Origin: J095 sp964517605
Lineage (GTDB): Bacteria; Chloroflexota; Anaerolineae; 4572-78; J111
Assembly (NCBI GenBank): GCA_964517605.1
Contig: CAZFCE010000006.1
Location: 1 to 64,000 of the forward strand
Direction: 5' to 3'
DNA: 64,000 nt
Shown here: one piece after another, positions 26,337 to 34,718 of the stretch
How the letters are laid out: each line of letters starts with the position of its first letter
Position numbering within the stretch: position 1 is the first letter of the stretch
The notes under the pieces: model-generated
The model's database searches: none
What the model saw: only the letters and a program-made list of their open reading frames with translations
Told to the model about the DNA's origin: nothing
Made by a program: the position numbers and the translations under genes

Positions 26337-27164
26337 TTAAATGCGCTTGATACGATCAATCAATTTTGTAACAACACTTCGTTTTTCTGCGGGTGTTTGA
26401 TTGGCAATCCGGCGACCGGCGCGGGTAACGGGCGCTTTGGGCTTGCGGGCTTCTACCCCTTCGGGGTTTATAATTTCTACAATACCGGCTTGCATCATCC
26501 CGTAAACAATTCTGCGAATTTGAAATTCGTCCATATTATTATTTTGAGCAATTTGTTTAACTGAATTACGGGGATGAATATGCGAGATGACACGCCAATC
26601 ATCTTGCGTTAGTTTTACATCCCGTAACGGCTTATCGGTAATTTTCAAAGCGATGGTAGCTAAATCCGGCAGTTCATCCTGAAGCCGATCCGCTTCTTGA
26701 ATGCGACGACTACCTTCCAGAATAACGTTATCCAGATTTAATGGGACGGTAATTCTATCTTTGGTGGGCAACAAATTTTGCTCAAAAAGAAACGAGCCGT
26801 CATCCCAGGTAAAAAGATTATAGACAATATCCAGCATATAATCTTTTACGCCCTGGATAATATCATCGCGGGAAACCATTTTGGTATCCATTAGATATTT
26901 TCCAATGGCCCGATCAGACGAATCGCCTTTTTGAACAGCAGACTGAACCTGTTCTTGCGAGAGCTTGCCAGCCTTGAACAACATAGCCGCAAGGTGGCCC
27001 TCTTCGATGTTGGTGGAGGCGTGAATTAAACGCCCCTCTTTGAAAAAGAGGAAGGCATCTTCACGTTGCCCACCCAAGGTTAACTTACCAGTTTTTCGAG
27101 CTAAATTAACCAAATTTAACAGTTGGGTAGTGTTAAAGTCCCGTAGGTTTCCTTTTAACGCCAT
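26337..27164 (-). CDS. DUF4388 (PATAN-type) domain protein
   Basis: A 275-residue soluble protein. The N-terminal 100 residues match DUF4388 (MALKGNLRDFNTTQLLNLV, GKLTL, LFFKEGRLIHA), related to the PATAN domain of PatA-like regulators. A middle helical part and a winged-helix-like segment (HPRNSVKQIAQNNNMDEFQIRR, about residues 195-220) follow, then a basic tail. DUF4388 proteins are often encoded with small GTPases and two-component proteins in Myxococcota, cyanobacteria and Chloroflexota. It is first in the operon, with a near-consensus promoter upstream. Confidence 0.8.
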   Translation of the reverse strand: MALKGNLRDFNTTQLLNLVNLARKTGKLTLGGQREDAFLFFKEGRLIHASTNIEEGHLAAMLFKAGKLSQEQVQSAVQKGDSSDRAIGKYLMDTKMVSRDDIIQGVKDYMLDIVYNLFTWDDGSFLFEQNLLPTKDRITVPLNLDNVILEGSRRIQEADRLQDELPDLATIALKITDKPLRDVKLTQDDWRVISHIHPRNSVKQIAQNNNMDEFQIRRIVYGMMQAGIVEIINPEGVEARKPKAPVTRAGRRIANQTPAEKRSVVTKLIDRIKRI

Positions 27165-27218
27165 TACTGTTTACCGTTTTTACCCTAGTGGTAAGATTAG
27201 AATTGAGAGGGATGGCCT

Positions 27219-27247
27219 ATTATACCTTTTCACCGGTATTAAGTCAA
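27219..27247 (-). promoter_or_regulatory. near-consensus promoter for the DUF4388/GTPase/AAR operon
   Basis: On the minus strand TTGACT (27242-27247) and a perfect TATAAT (27219-27224) are 17 bases apart. The DUF4388 start is 54 bases downstream. Confidence 0.8.
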
Positions 27248-27411
27248 CCTAAATCCCATGTCCCTTAACATGCTTTAAGCGTCCGGTTCTCGTCAGGCGA
27301 CCATCTGCTTTAATATAACATGCGCAAGTTTAAAATCCAATAGAGAGAAAGTCCCACAACATAATGTAAAGATATCGAGGTGTAACCAGTTGCCACACCG
27401 TGCTTTTCAAC

Positions 27412-27439
27412 TTGGCAAACCTTTAATTTCTGCTATTAT
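27412..27439 (+). promoter_or_regulatory. promoter for the RNase D gene
   Basis: TTGGCA (27412-27417) and TATTAT (27434-27439) with a 16-base spacer lie 80 bases upstream of the RNase D start. Confidence 0.6.
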
Positions 27440-27519
27440 ACAGCCACTTATCTACCATTATTTACGGTTATTGTCCTAAGTAAAGTTTTGGGCCTGAAAC
27501 CGCACCATTTTTTTACTGT

Positions 27520-28659
27520 ATGAGTTATTTGCTCGATATTTCAGAGTCAAACCATCGTATTCAGTGGGTTGACACCCCCGACGAATTGGCCAAGTTAATT
27601 GCAGTTTTGAGCGACCAGCCGCTTGTGGCGGTTGACACCGAAAGCGACAGCCTTTTTAGTTACTTTGAAAAGGTGTGCCTGATTCAGTTTTCCATTCCAG
27701 GCGTTGATTTTTTGGTAGACCCACTGGCGGTTAACGTTGCCGAACTCAGTCCGTTTTTTGCCAACCCCCACATCCAAAAAGTGTTTCATGCCGCCGAATA
27801 TGATTTTTTAAGTCTGAAACGCGATTATGGGTTTGTATTTGCTAATCTGTTTGACACCATGCTGGCCGCCAGAATTTTGGGTTGGTCCGGCTACGGTCTG
27901 GGGCCGCTTCTGGAAGAACATTTCAACGTATCGCTGGATAAGCGCTTTCAACGATACAACTGGGGGCTACGCCCGCTCAGCAAAAAGGCGCTGGACTACG
28001 CTCACCTGGATACCCATTATTTATTGTCCCTGCGCGAAATCCAGCTTAACGAATTACGCCAATCAAACCGGCTACAAGAGGCAACCGAAGGGTTTGAGCG
28101 GCTTACCCACGTAGAACCCACTTTGCGAGTTTTTGACCCCGATGACTTTTGGCGCATTAAATATGCCAAAGATTTAAAACCCCAACAACAAGCTGTGTTG
28201 AAAGAGCTGTTTATTTTACGAGACAATATCGCTCGCCGGCTTGACCGTCCGCCTTTTAAGGTTATGACCAATAAAGTGTTGATCGAACTGGCCCGGATAC
28301 AGCCCGTAACCACCGAAGCCCTGCGAGCGGTTAAAGGGCTGGGCGAAAAACTCCTTCAGCATAATACCGATGAGGTTCTGGTGGCTATCCAAACCGGGTT
28401 AGCGGCCTCGCCGCCAATCCCCACCAACAATCACCCTCGCCCCGACACCACCACCATGGCCCGCTACGAAGTTTTGCGGCAATGGCGCAATGAACTGGCC
28501 ACCAAGCGCGGAGTTGAGCCGGACGTGATTATTAGTAATCACGTTCTTATGGAAATAGCCCGTCACAACCCCCCAACATTAAATCACCTCACCCAACTGG
28601 GCGATTGGCAGCGCCAAACTTACGGCAAAGAGCTGCTTAACGTGTTAAAGTCCCGGTAA
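27520..28659 (+). CDS. rnd: ribonuclease D
   Basis: A 379-residue 3'-5' exoribonuclease of the DEDDy group. ExoI is DTE (Asp39, Glu41), ExoII is HAAEYD ending in Asp95, and ExoIII is YAHLD (Tyr160, Asp164). Two HRDC domains follow, at about 205-290 and 310-379, as in E. coli RNase D. The family trims the 3' ends of tRNA and other stable RNA precursors. The ATG lacks a clear Shine-Dalgarno sequence. Its last 15 bases overlap the end of the convergent HAD gene, and no terminator separates them. Confidence 0.92.
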   Translation: MSYLLDISESNHRIQWVDTPDELAKLIAVLSDQPLVAVDTESDSLFSYFEKVCLIQFSIPGVDFLVDPLAVNVAELSPFFANPHIQKVFHAAEYDFLSLKRDYGFVFANLFDTMLAARILGWSGYGLGPLLEEHFNVSLDKRFQRYNWGLRPLSKKALDYAHLDTHYLLSLREIQLNELRQSNRLQEATEGFERLTHVEPTLRVFDPDDFWRIKYAKDLKPQQQAVLKELFILRDNIARRLDRPPFKVMTNKVLIELARIQPVTTEALRAVKGLGEKLLQHNTDEVLVAIQTGLAASPPIPTNNHPRPDTTTMARYEVLRQWRNELATKRGVEPDVIISNHVLMEIARHNPPTLNHLTQLGDWQRQTYGKELLNVLKSR

Positions 28660-29370
28660 ATTCAACAATTCCAGCAATTCACCCAATTTTTCAATACTGA
28701 CCACCCCCGCCGGTGGAGTGCCGTTGTTTTTGCCATTTATAAAAATGGGCGTTAATTTAGCCGCTAATGCGCCGTTAATATCGGCATCGGGATTATCCCC
28801 AATATACAAAACTTGTTGCGGCGCTGGATTGCCGGCCAATTTCAACGCATAATCAAAAATTTGCGGATCGGGTTTGTGACAGCCGGCTTCTTCTGAAACC
28901 AGCGTAAAATCAACATAATCGGCCAGTTTGTACTTGTTTATTTTCTGGCGCTGAAAATACGTAAAGCCGTTGGTAAGAATACCGGTGGTATACTTTGAGC
29001 GCAAAATCTTTAGCACCGGATATGTATCGGCAAAAGGAACAGCTTCGACCAGCACCAGTTCTTCCCACCGGCGAAGCATTGGCTCGGCCAACGCGATATT
29101 CTGTTCTAAAGCCCGCAGCGTATTAACATAACCGTATCGGGCCGCCGTTGCGCCATCCAGCACTCCGTCAACCATCATATACCACATATCAACGCTTTTG
29201 CCCCAGTAGCACTCAAAAAAATCCTCATACGTAACCGGAGCCAGTTGATCGGCAAAACCATCAAATAATTCCCGGCAAATGCGGTTAATCTGCCAGGTAT
29301 GTTCAATCAACGTTCCATCCATATCAAAAATGATGGTGGTAACATTGTTGAAATTTGGAAGAGAAGCCAA
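28645..29370 (-). CDS. HAD-superfamily phosphatase
   Basis: A 241-residue HAD hydrolase with all four motifs: FDMDGTL (motif I, Asp16/Asp18), ILTNG (motif II), the conserved Lys in GCHKPDP (motif III) and GDNPDAD (motif IV). A helical cap lies between motifs I and II. TTG is the likely start, because AAGGAG stands seven bases before it and no ATG fits better. The substrate is unknown; members dephosphorylate small phosphometabolites such as phosphoglycolate or nucleotides. It overlaps the RNase D gene end by 15 bases on the opposite strand. Confidence 0.85.
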   Translation of the reverse strand: MASLPNFNNVTTIIFDMDGTLIEHTWQINRICRELFDGFADQLAPVTYEDFFECYWGKSVDMWYMMVDGVLDGATAARYGYVNTLRALEQNIALAEPMLRRWEELVLVEAVPFADTYPVLKILRSKYTTGILTNGFTYFQRQKINKYKLADYVDFTLVSEEAGCHKPDPQIFDYALKLAGNPAPQQVLYIGDNPDADINGALAAKLTPIFINGKNNGTPPAGVVSIEKLGELLELLNLPGL

Positions 29371-29391
29371 AAGTTTGCTCCTTACCTAACC

Positions 29392-29426
29392 ATAAAAAAG
29401 CAGTGTTACCCAACGGGAACACTGCT
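29392..29426 (-). terminator. rho-independent terminator after the second receiver/GGDEF-like gene
   Basis: A 9-bp perfect stem AGCAGTGTT/AACACTGCT (29399-29407, 29418-29426) with a ten-base loop is followed in the minus direction by six T. It separates that gene from the HAD gene. Confidence 0.85.
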
Positions 29427-29452
29427 CAAAAATAACGAGTTATAAAAATATT

Positions 29453-30325
29453 TTATACGCGCACGGGATGGCCGAGCGCCTGCCGTAAGGTCTCAACATC
29501 GGTCAGGCCATCGGTTTTGTGAGACAGGTTGGCAATATAAACGCTCATAAACGGCACTTTTTCTTGCGCGTTGTCTTCTGCGCCCCGACGCACATACCCC
29601 GCTTCACGGTCGTGAATGGGATAAAAGTAAATCATGGCCTGGTTTAGCCGTTCCTGAATTTGGTTACCAAGCACTTGCGCTTTGCCGGGAACGGTAATAA
29701 TGACAAACTGATTTTCACTGGGGTGCCCCGCAAAGTCATCAATGCTACCCAACTCATCAATAGCGCTGGTCAGCGTGAGCGCAATCGCCCGTAGCACATC
29801 ATCCCTGGCTACAAAGCCGTAAATTTCGTTGAATTTATCCAACCCAACAATATTGATCCCCAGCACGGCCCAAACTTCCCGTTCCAGCATCAAGCTCAAA
29901 CGGTCAACGGTGAGCTTTTCGCCGGGCAGTCCGGTAACGGGGTTGTTTTGGCTGCCGGCCCGTCGCAGAGCATTCCGCACCCGCAGGCGCAACTCCTGCA
30001 CATCAAACGGTTTGGTGATGTAATCAATAGCACCCAACTTTAAACCGGCAATCCGATCATCCCGGTCACGCCGTTCGGTTACAAAAATCACCGGCAACCG
30101 GCTGGTTTTTACCTCGGCCTGTAACGCTTGCCCTACTTCAAAGCCATCAATGTCCGGCAATCTGACATCAAGCAAAATTAAATCCAGGGTTTCGGTCTGG
30201 CATTTTTCTAATGCTTCATGTCCGCTTGCCGCGGTTACTACTCTGTATCCTTGTGCTTCAAAGTAGACCCGGAGCATCTCGGAGGTATCCAGGTCATCTT
30301 CAACAATCAACAAGGTATGTTTCAT
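29453..30325 (-). CDS. response regulator: receiver plus degenerate GGDEF-like domain (copy 2)
   Basis: A 290-residue paralogue of the protein at 21352-22254. The receiver has Asp10/Asp11, acceptor Asp53 (LILLDVRLPD) and Lys in ITKPFD. The C-terminal domain keeps the GGDEF-family start NPVTGLPG, but the active signature reads HPSENQF, so cyclase activity is not expected. It lies 65 bases downstream of the V4R copy 2 gene and probably shares its promoter. It ends at a strong terminator. Confidence 0.85.
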   Translation of the reverse strand: MKHTLLIVEDDLDTSEMLRVYFEAQGYRVVTAASGHEALEKCQTETLDLILLDVRLPDIDGFEVGQALQAEVKTSRLPVIFVTERRDRDDRIAGLKLGAIDYITKPFDVQELRLRVRNALRRAGSQNNPVTGLPGEKLTVDRLSLMLEREVWAVLGINIVGLDKFNEIYGFVARDDVLRAIALTLTSAIDELGSIDDFAGHPSENQFVIITVPGKAQVLGNQIQERLNQAMIYFYPIHDREAGYVRRGAEDNAQEKVPFMSVYIANLSHKTDGLTDVETLRQALGHPVRV

Positions 30326-30389
30326 ATCGAGCCTGTCCCTGCGGGGCAGCTAACAAGAGTTTTTGAGTTAAAGCCTGGTAAATAGTTAC

Positions 30390-31016
30390 TTAATTGAGAG
30401 GTTCTTTGTAAATGTGGAACACGCAATTTTCGTCACCATTGGCGTGGCATGTTATTTCTTCCACTTTAAAGTCTTTACCACCGCTTACCCAACGCAACCC
30501 TTCTTGCAAAATACCCACCGCCCCGTAGCAAATATTACGGTCACTGGTTCGCCCCCAACAAACCGGGCAGCGATAAATGGTGTAAACAAAATGATCGTCA
30601 GCTTCGACGACATCAGTTTCTTGATCTGTGAATTTAGAAAAAGTTTCGGCCATTGCTTTGAGGCCGACTTTTAGCTTTGTTTGCAACGGAATGACCTTGA
30701 AAGCCAATTCGCTGGCACCAATCACCGATCCAAACTCACTTAACCCCTGGGCAAAAGAGGCCCGGCCTGCCCGTAAGGCCAACCCACGGCCACCACGAGG
30801 ACCATACATTTCTTCAATTGCCTGGCCAATCGCGCCAAAATCAGCAAAGTCAAATTCGCGAGCGAGGTTGTTGGGAGGATAATTGCCAATCAATTCTGGA
30901 ACCTTGGCTAGGTTGAGTACGGCTTTGATGCCGTTGGTCCCCATAACCTCTTCCATAGCCATTAAGTAAATGCGACCCATTTTGTTAGGATAATAATATC
31001 CACTCTTGTCGCTCAC
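30390..31016 (-). CDS. V4R-domain protein (copy 2)
   Basis: A 208-residue paralogue of the protein at 13233-13853, sharing EVMGTNGIKAVLN, MYGPRGGRG and RAGRASF in the N-terminal half. The V4R half keeps the cysteines: CPVCW, NICYGAVG, ITCHANGDENC. The frame extends 30 codons further, but GTG at 31016 has GGAGG seven bases upstream and matches the length of copy 1, so it is chosen. It is paired with a receiver/degenerate-GGDEF gene. Probably a small-molecule sensor of the same circuit; ligand unknown. Confidence 0.75.
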   Translation of the reverse strand: MSDKSGYYYPNKMGRIYLMAMEEVMGTNGIKAVLNLAKVPELIGNYPPNNLAREFDFADFGAIGQAIEEMYGPRGGRGLALRAGRASFAQGLSEFGSVIGASELAFKVIPLQTKLKVGLKAMAETFSKFTDQETDVVEADDHFVYTIYRCPVCWGRTSDRNICYGAVGILQEGLRWVSGGKDFKVEEITCHANGDENCVFHIYKEPLN

Positions 31017-31151
31017 TTGTGTACCTCCAGGGTATAATTTGCGGAGAAAACTCGCATTTAAGCTGGTAAGATAGTTTTCCAAACAAAAAAATTGCGATTT
31101 AGGCAATTAAATTTGTCTGGCGAGTTTTATTATTGTATGTAAAGTTGTTTA

Positions 31152-31181
31152 AGTATACTCTATCCGGCCATAAACTGTCAA
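31152..31181 (-). promoter_or_regulatory. promoter for V4R copy 2 and the receiver gene
   Basis: On the minus strand a perfect TTGACA (31176-31181) and TATACT (31152-31157) are 18 bases apart. The GTG start is about 135 bases downstream, leaving a leader of roughly 130 nt. Confidence 0.7.
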
Positions 31182-31210
31182 CTGATATTAACAGTTTAAC
31201 ATGAACGGGC

Positions 31211-31258
31211 AAAACCAAAAACAACGGCGCAATCCCTGGCCAGGATTTGCGCCGTTGT
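31211..31258 (-). terminator. terminator after ftsH
   Basis: A long stem pairs 31221-31235 with 31243-31258 (ACAACGGCGCAATCC against its complement with a one-base bulge). In the minus direction TTTTGGTTTT follows. It lies a few bases after the ftsH stop. Confidence 0.8.
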
Positions 31259-31264
31259 CATTCA

Positions 31265-33064
31265 TCAAGCAAATAGCGCGTCAAACGAGGCGCGATCGAG
31301 CGTTTCTTCTTGCAGCAGCCGCTCCGCAATTTCTTCGAGTTTGGCCCTGTTTTCCTGAATGATTTTGGTGGCTTTGTTGTAGGCGTTTTCAATAATCCGC
31401 CGCACTTCGCGGTCAATTTGCCGGGCGATTTCTTCGCTGTAGTTGCGTTGTTCGCCAATTTCTTTGCCCAAAAAGACCATTTCGTCTTTTTCGCCAAACA
31501 TTAACGGCCCCAATTTTTCGCTCATGCCATACCGGGTAACCATCGCCCGGGCCATTTTGGTGGCTCGATCCAGATCGTTACTGGCACCGGTAGTGGCCTC
31601 TTCAAATACAATTTCTTCGGCGGCACGCCCGCCCATTAAAGCGGCCAGGTCGGCTTCAAATTTACTTTGATTGGTAAGGTAGCGGTCATCGCTGGGGAGC
31701 GACAGGGTGTAACCGCCAGCCATACCCCGCGCGGTGATGCTGACTTTATGAACCGGGTCGCATTCGGGCATCAATTTCATTACTAACGCATGGCCGGCTT
31801 CGTGAAAGGCGATAATTTGGCGCTCTTTTTGGGGGATAACGCGGCTTTTGCGTTCCGGGCCGGCAATCACTTTTTCAATGGCTTCCTGAAAATCACGTTG
31901 AAAGATTTGCCGCTGGTTGCGCCGCGCCGCTAGAATGGCCGCTTCGTTGACCATGTTTTCAATGTCTGCGCCCACAAAACCGGGGGTTTGCTTGGCAATC
32001 ACCGGCAAATCCACATCCGGGGCCAGGGGTTTGCCGCGCACGTGGATGTGCAAAATCTGCTCGCGTCCTTTCCGGTCGGGGCGATCCAGCACCACCCGCC
32101 GGTCAAACCGGCCAGGGCGAAGCAACGCCGGGTCCAAAATATCGGGGCGGTTGGTAGCGGCCACAATAATCACATTGGTATCGGTATCAAAGCCGTCCAT
32201 CTCCACCAGAATTTGGTTGAGGGTTTGCTCGCGCTCATCGTGGCTGCCGCCCAAACCGGCCCCGCGATGCCGCCCCACGGCGTCAATTTCATCCATAAAA
32301 ATGATGCACGGACTGTTACGTTTGGCCTGGTCAAACAGATCGCGCACGCGGCTGGCACCCACGCCCACAAACATCTCCACAAATTCCGAGCCGGAAATGC
32401 TAAAAAACGGCACGCCCGCCTCGCCGGCAATGGCTTTGGCGGTGAGCGTTTTGCCGCAACCGGGCGGGCCAACCATCAACACGCCTTTGGGAATGCGCGC
32501 GCCCAGCGAGATAAATTTTTCGGGTTCACGCAAAAATTCCACAATTTCGGCCAGTTCGCGTTTGGCTTCATCCGCGCCGGCTACGTCATCAAAAGTGATG
32601 GTGGGTTTATCGCCGGAGAACATTCGCGCCCGGCTTTTGCCAAAGCTGAGCGCCTGATTGCCCGCGCCCTGCGCCTGCCGCAGGATAAAGAAAAAGAAGC
32701 CGCCAATCAAAACCAGCGGCAACAGCGTTCCTAAAACGGTTAGCCAGCCATCCCAGGCGCTTTTGGGCGCAACGGTTACTTTTATTTCACGCAGTTGTTC
32801 TTCGGGAACGCCCATCAACTTTAAAGTTTCAACAACTCCAATTGAGGTTTCTTTATTGGAAGAAAGTTTTTTGCCCTCTTTGGGGGTAATGGTGAGTTCG
32901 TTCTGGTCAACCCGAATCGCCTCGACTTTGCCTTCTTTGGCCATTTGGGCCACGGTTGAAATATTAACCACGTCCGGCGAGTCGGTTCGGAGCATAAAAA
33001 TGCCGTATAAAACGGCCAGCACAATAAAAATTAGTACCGCATATAATGCGCGAGACCATTTCAT
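31265..33064 (-). CDS. ftsH: ATP-dependent zinc metalloprotease FtsH
   Basis: A 599-residue membrane AAA+ protease. Two membrane helices (about 5-25 and 108-128) flank a periplasmic domain. Walker A is GPPGCGKT (199-206), Walker B is IIFMDEIDAVG, and the second region of homology holds RPGRFDRR. The zinc motif is HEAGH (421-425), with a further acidic ligand expected downstream. It forms a hexamer that degrades membrane and short-lived cytosolic proteins. A strong promoter lies upstream and a terminator downstream, so it is a single-gene unit. Confidence 0.96.
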   Translation of the reverse strand: MKWSRALYAVLIFIVLAVLYGIFMLRTDSPDVVNISTVAQMAKEGKVEAIRVDQNELTITPKEGKKLSSNKETSIGVVETLKLMGVPEEQLREIKVTVAPKSAWDGWLTVLGTLLPLVLIGGFFFFILRQAQGAGNQALSFGKSRARMFSGDKPTITFDDVAGADEAKRELAEIVEFLREPEKFISLGARIPKGVLMVGPPGCGKTLTAKAIAGEAGVPFFSISGSEFVEMFVGVGASRVRDLFDQAKRNSPCIIFMDEIDAVGRHRGAGLGGSHDEREQTLNQILVEMDGFDTDTNVIIVAATNRPDILDPALLRPGRFDRRVVLDRPDRKGREQILHIHVRGKPLAPDVDLPVIAKQTPGFVGADIENMVNEAAILAARRNQRQIFQRDFQEAIEKVIAGPERKSRVIPQKERQIIAFHEAGHALVMKLMPECDPVHKVSITARGMAGGYTLSLPSDDRYLTNQSKFEADLAALMGGRAAEEIVFEEATTGASNDLDRATKMARAMVTRYGMSEKLGPLMFGEKDEMVFLGKEIGEQRNYSEEIARQIDREVRRIIENAYNKATKIIQENRAKLEEIAERLLQEETLDRASFDALFA

Positions 33065-33111
33065 AAATGCGTTTGTTCCTTTTTCTCAATAAACTGATTT
33101 ACAACACCAAA

Positions 33112-33140
33112 ACTATACCATGCGGGGTGGGGATAGTCAA
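33112..33140 (-). promoter_or_regulatory. promoter for ftsH
   Basis: On the minus strand TTGACT (33135-33140) and TATAGT (33112-33117) are 17 bases apart, and TGG precedes the -10. The ftsH start is 47 bases downstream. The -35 and spacer equal those of the promoter at 27219-27247. Confidence 0.75.
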
Positions 33141-33171
33141 AGTAATAAAAAATGCCCCGCCCCAAACGGGT

Positions 33172-33205
33172 GATAAAAAAGCCGCTGGCTCATCCGTCCA
33201 GCGGC
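33172..33205 (-). terminator. terminator after the MerR-like gene
   Basis: A perfect 8-bp stem GCCGCTGG/CCAGCGGC (33181-33188, 33198-33205) is followed in the minus direction by TTTTTT. It lies five bases after the stop codon at 33211. Confidence 0.85.
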
Positions 33206-33210
33206 TTTTG

Positions 33211-34059
33211 TTATTCCGGTGGAAACATTGGTTTGGGATGGCTGGGCGGTACCGGAGCGGAGGTTGCCGCCGGCGCTGCTCCCGCTGTCATAGCCGGGTT
33301 TTTACGCCGCGAGGCCACAACCTGTCGGCTGCCGCCGCCCCCAAAGAGCATGCCCAAACAACCGGGGTTGGATTCAACCGTTTTAATTTCCGGCACCTCG
33401 ATGGAGTTGGCCAGGTTGATGGCCTGCAACGCCAACTGGCTGCTGGCGGTAATTTTGGCGTCAAGTTCCTGGCGCAACGCCTCGCGCCGCCAATCTTCGT
33501 CCTGCCGGGTTTGGGCCACTTCGCGTTCTACTTCCAAAATGCGATCCCGCAGCCGGTTGTTTTCTTCTTTTAAATTAAAGTTATCCTGCAACAAAACGCC
33601 CAACAATTCGCGGTTGGCCGCCTGGCTGTTGAGCACACTTTTTTGGCTGTCCGAAAGCGTGGCCAGGGTGTTGGTTAAAAACGCCAGCGCCGGCGATTCG
33701 GCGCCGTTGGGGGCCATCAGCGCGGCGGCGTTTTCATCTTCCTGGTTTGAGGGCGAAAACGGAAACCCGGCCTCAATATCCGGCAGCAAAGTTTCGTCGG
33801 CGTCCGCCGCCGGGTTGTTTTCAGCCAGTTTGTCTCGTACCTGTTCGTAAGTCATGCCGTCGTTCATTAACTCCTTAATTAAATGCAATACGGCTAAATC
33901 GCTGTTGTTGTACCGGCGGTGGCTCCGCCCGATATTGGTGACAGCCTCTCTTGAGAAAAATTCCTTAAATTCATCCGACCACCGCCGTAATGTGGCCGGA
34001 GAAACATCCAGTTCTTTGGCCACCACCTGGGGTGACCGCAGCACCGATGGCTCACTCAT
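33211..34059 (-). CDS. MerR-like helix-turn-helix protein with a long coiled coil
   Basis: A protein of 282 residues counted from the ATG at 34059; a TTG two codons upstream is also possible. Residues about 5-75 form a MerR-type winged helix (VVAKELDVSPATLRRWSDEF, RRYNNSDLAVLHLIKEL, MTYEQVRDKL). A linker leads to a predicted coiled coil at about 150-215 (LKEENNRLRDRILEVEREVA), and the tail is rich in Pro, Ala and Ser. It may be a DNA-binding regulator that oligomerises, or a chromosome-associated protein like other MerR-fold coiled-coil proteins. It lies 21 bases downstream of the YkvA-like gene. Confidence 0.7.
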   Translation of the reverse strand: MSEPSVLRSPQVVAKELDVSPATLRRWSDEFKEFFSREAVTNIGRSHRRYNNSDLAVLHLIKELMNDGMTYEQVRDKLAENNPAADADETLLPDIEAGFPFSPSNQEDENAAALMAPNGAESPALAFLTNTLATLSDSQKSVLNSQAANRELLGVLLQDNFNLKEENNRLRDRILEVEREVAQTRQDEDWRREALRQELDAKITASSQLALQAINLANSIEVPEIKTVESNPGCLGMLFGGGGSRQVVASRRKNPAMTAGAAPAATSAPVPPSHPKPMFPPE

Positions 34060-34079
34060 TATCAAATCCCGTCCTCAAT

Positions 34080-34451
34080 TTATTCTTCATCTATTATTCT
34101 GTAGCTGGTATCCACGGTGTCGCTGTCGTCGTCGTCAGCCGGGCCAGGGCCGTATTCAAGCTGTTTGCGGTAAAAATCCACCAGATCCGGGGGGCATAAT
34201 TTTACAAACAACGCCAGCCCCAACAAAACCACGCTCAAATCATCTAGCTGGCCAATTCCCAAAAACCAGTCGGGCACAAAATCAATCGGCGAAACAATAT
34301 AAAGGAACGACAGCGGAATCACTGATTTTACAAACATCGAAACCCGGCTGTCTTTCAGTAACAACCACACCAGTTGCAATTGATGAATTAAACCGGACAA
34401 CATCGAAAGTTGTTTTTCGGGATTGGCCTGGAGTGCCTTTTTTTCATTCAT
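34080..34451 (-). CDS. YkvA-like DUF1232 membrane protein
   Basis: A 123-residue protein with the DUF1232 core SPIDFVPDWFLGIGQLDDL at about residues 54-72, flanked by two hydrophobic stretches. The acidic tail is rich in Asp. The function of the family is not known. AAGGAG stands before the ATG. It is the first gene of a two-gene unit with the MerR-like protein. Confidence 0.8.
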   Translation of the reverse strand: MNEKKALQANPEKQLSMLSGLIHQLQLVWLLLKDSRVSMFVKSVIPLSFLYIVSPIDFVPDWFLGIGQLDDLSVVLLGLALFVKLCPPDLVDFYRKQLEYGPGPADDDDSDTVDTSYRIIDEE

Positions 34452-34642
34452 TATCGGCTCCTTTTGCTTGCCCGTAACACGGCTTTTATTTTACAGGTGA
34501 GATTATAAACGCGAGTTTGGATTCAGGCAATTGATTTTACAGCCTGATTTCCCGCTCTCTGTGATTGTACAATTCGCCCCCGTTCTGTCAACATCCGGCG
34601 TTGTTACGGATTATATGCGCGTTTTTTCGGCAGCCCGCCATG

Positions 34643-34670
34643 TTGATTCCTGCCGGGGTTGGGTTACAAT
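34643..34670 (+). promoter_or_regulatory. promoter for the SH3/J-domain operon
   Basis: TTGATT (34643-34648) and TACAAT (34665-34670) are 16 bases apart, 48 bases upstream of the ATG at 34719. The remaining gap from 34452 shows no gene. Confidence 0.6.
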
Positions 34671-34718
34671 ATCGAAACAACCGTGACTGGAAAAATTCGC
34701 AAAAGCGGGCCGTTTTTT

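Larger units (their letters stand above)
27165..27519. other. 355-bp divergent intergenic region
   Basis: It separates the DUF4388 gene (minus) from the RNase D gene (plus). It holds one good promoter in each direction (listed separately). The remaining 160 bases between them are AT-rich and show no gene, no stable hairpin and no repeat that I can see. Confidence 0.6.

Noticed and set aside
31917..32734. Plus-strand frames of about 246 codons opposite ftsH
   Set aside because: Complement of the conserved AAA+ core of FtsH; no coding character of their own.
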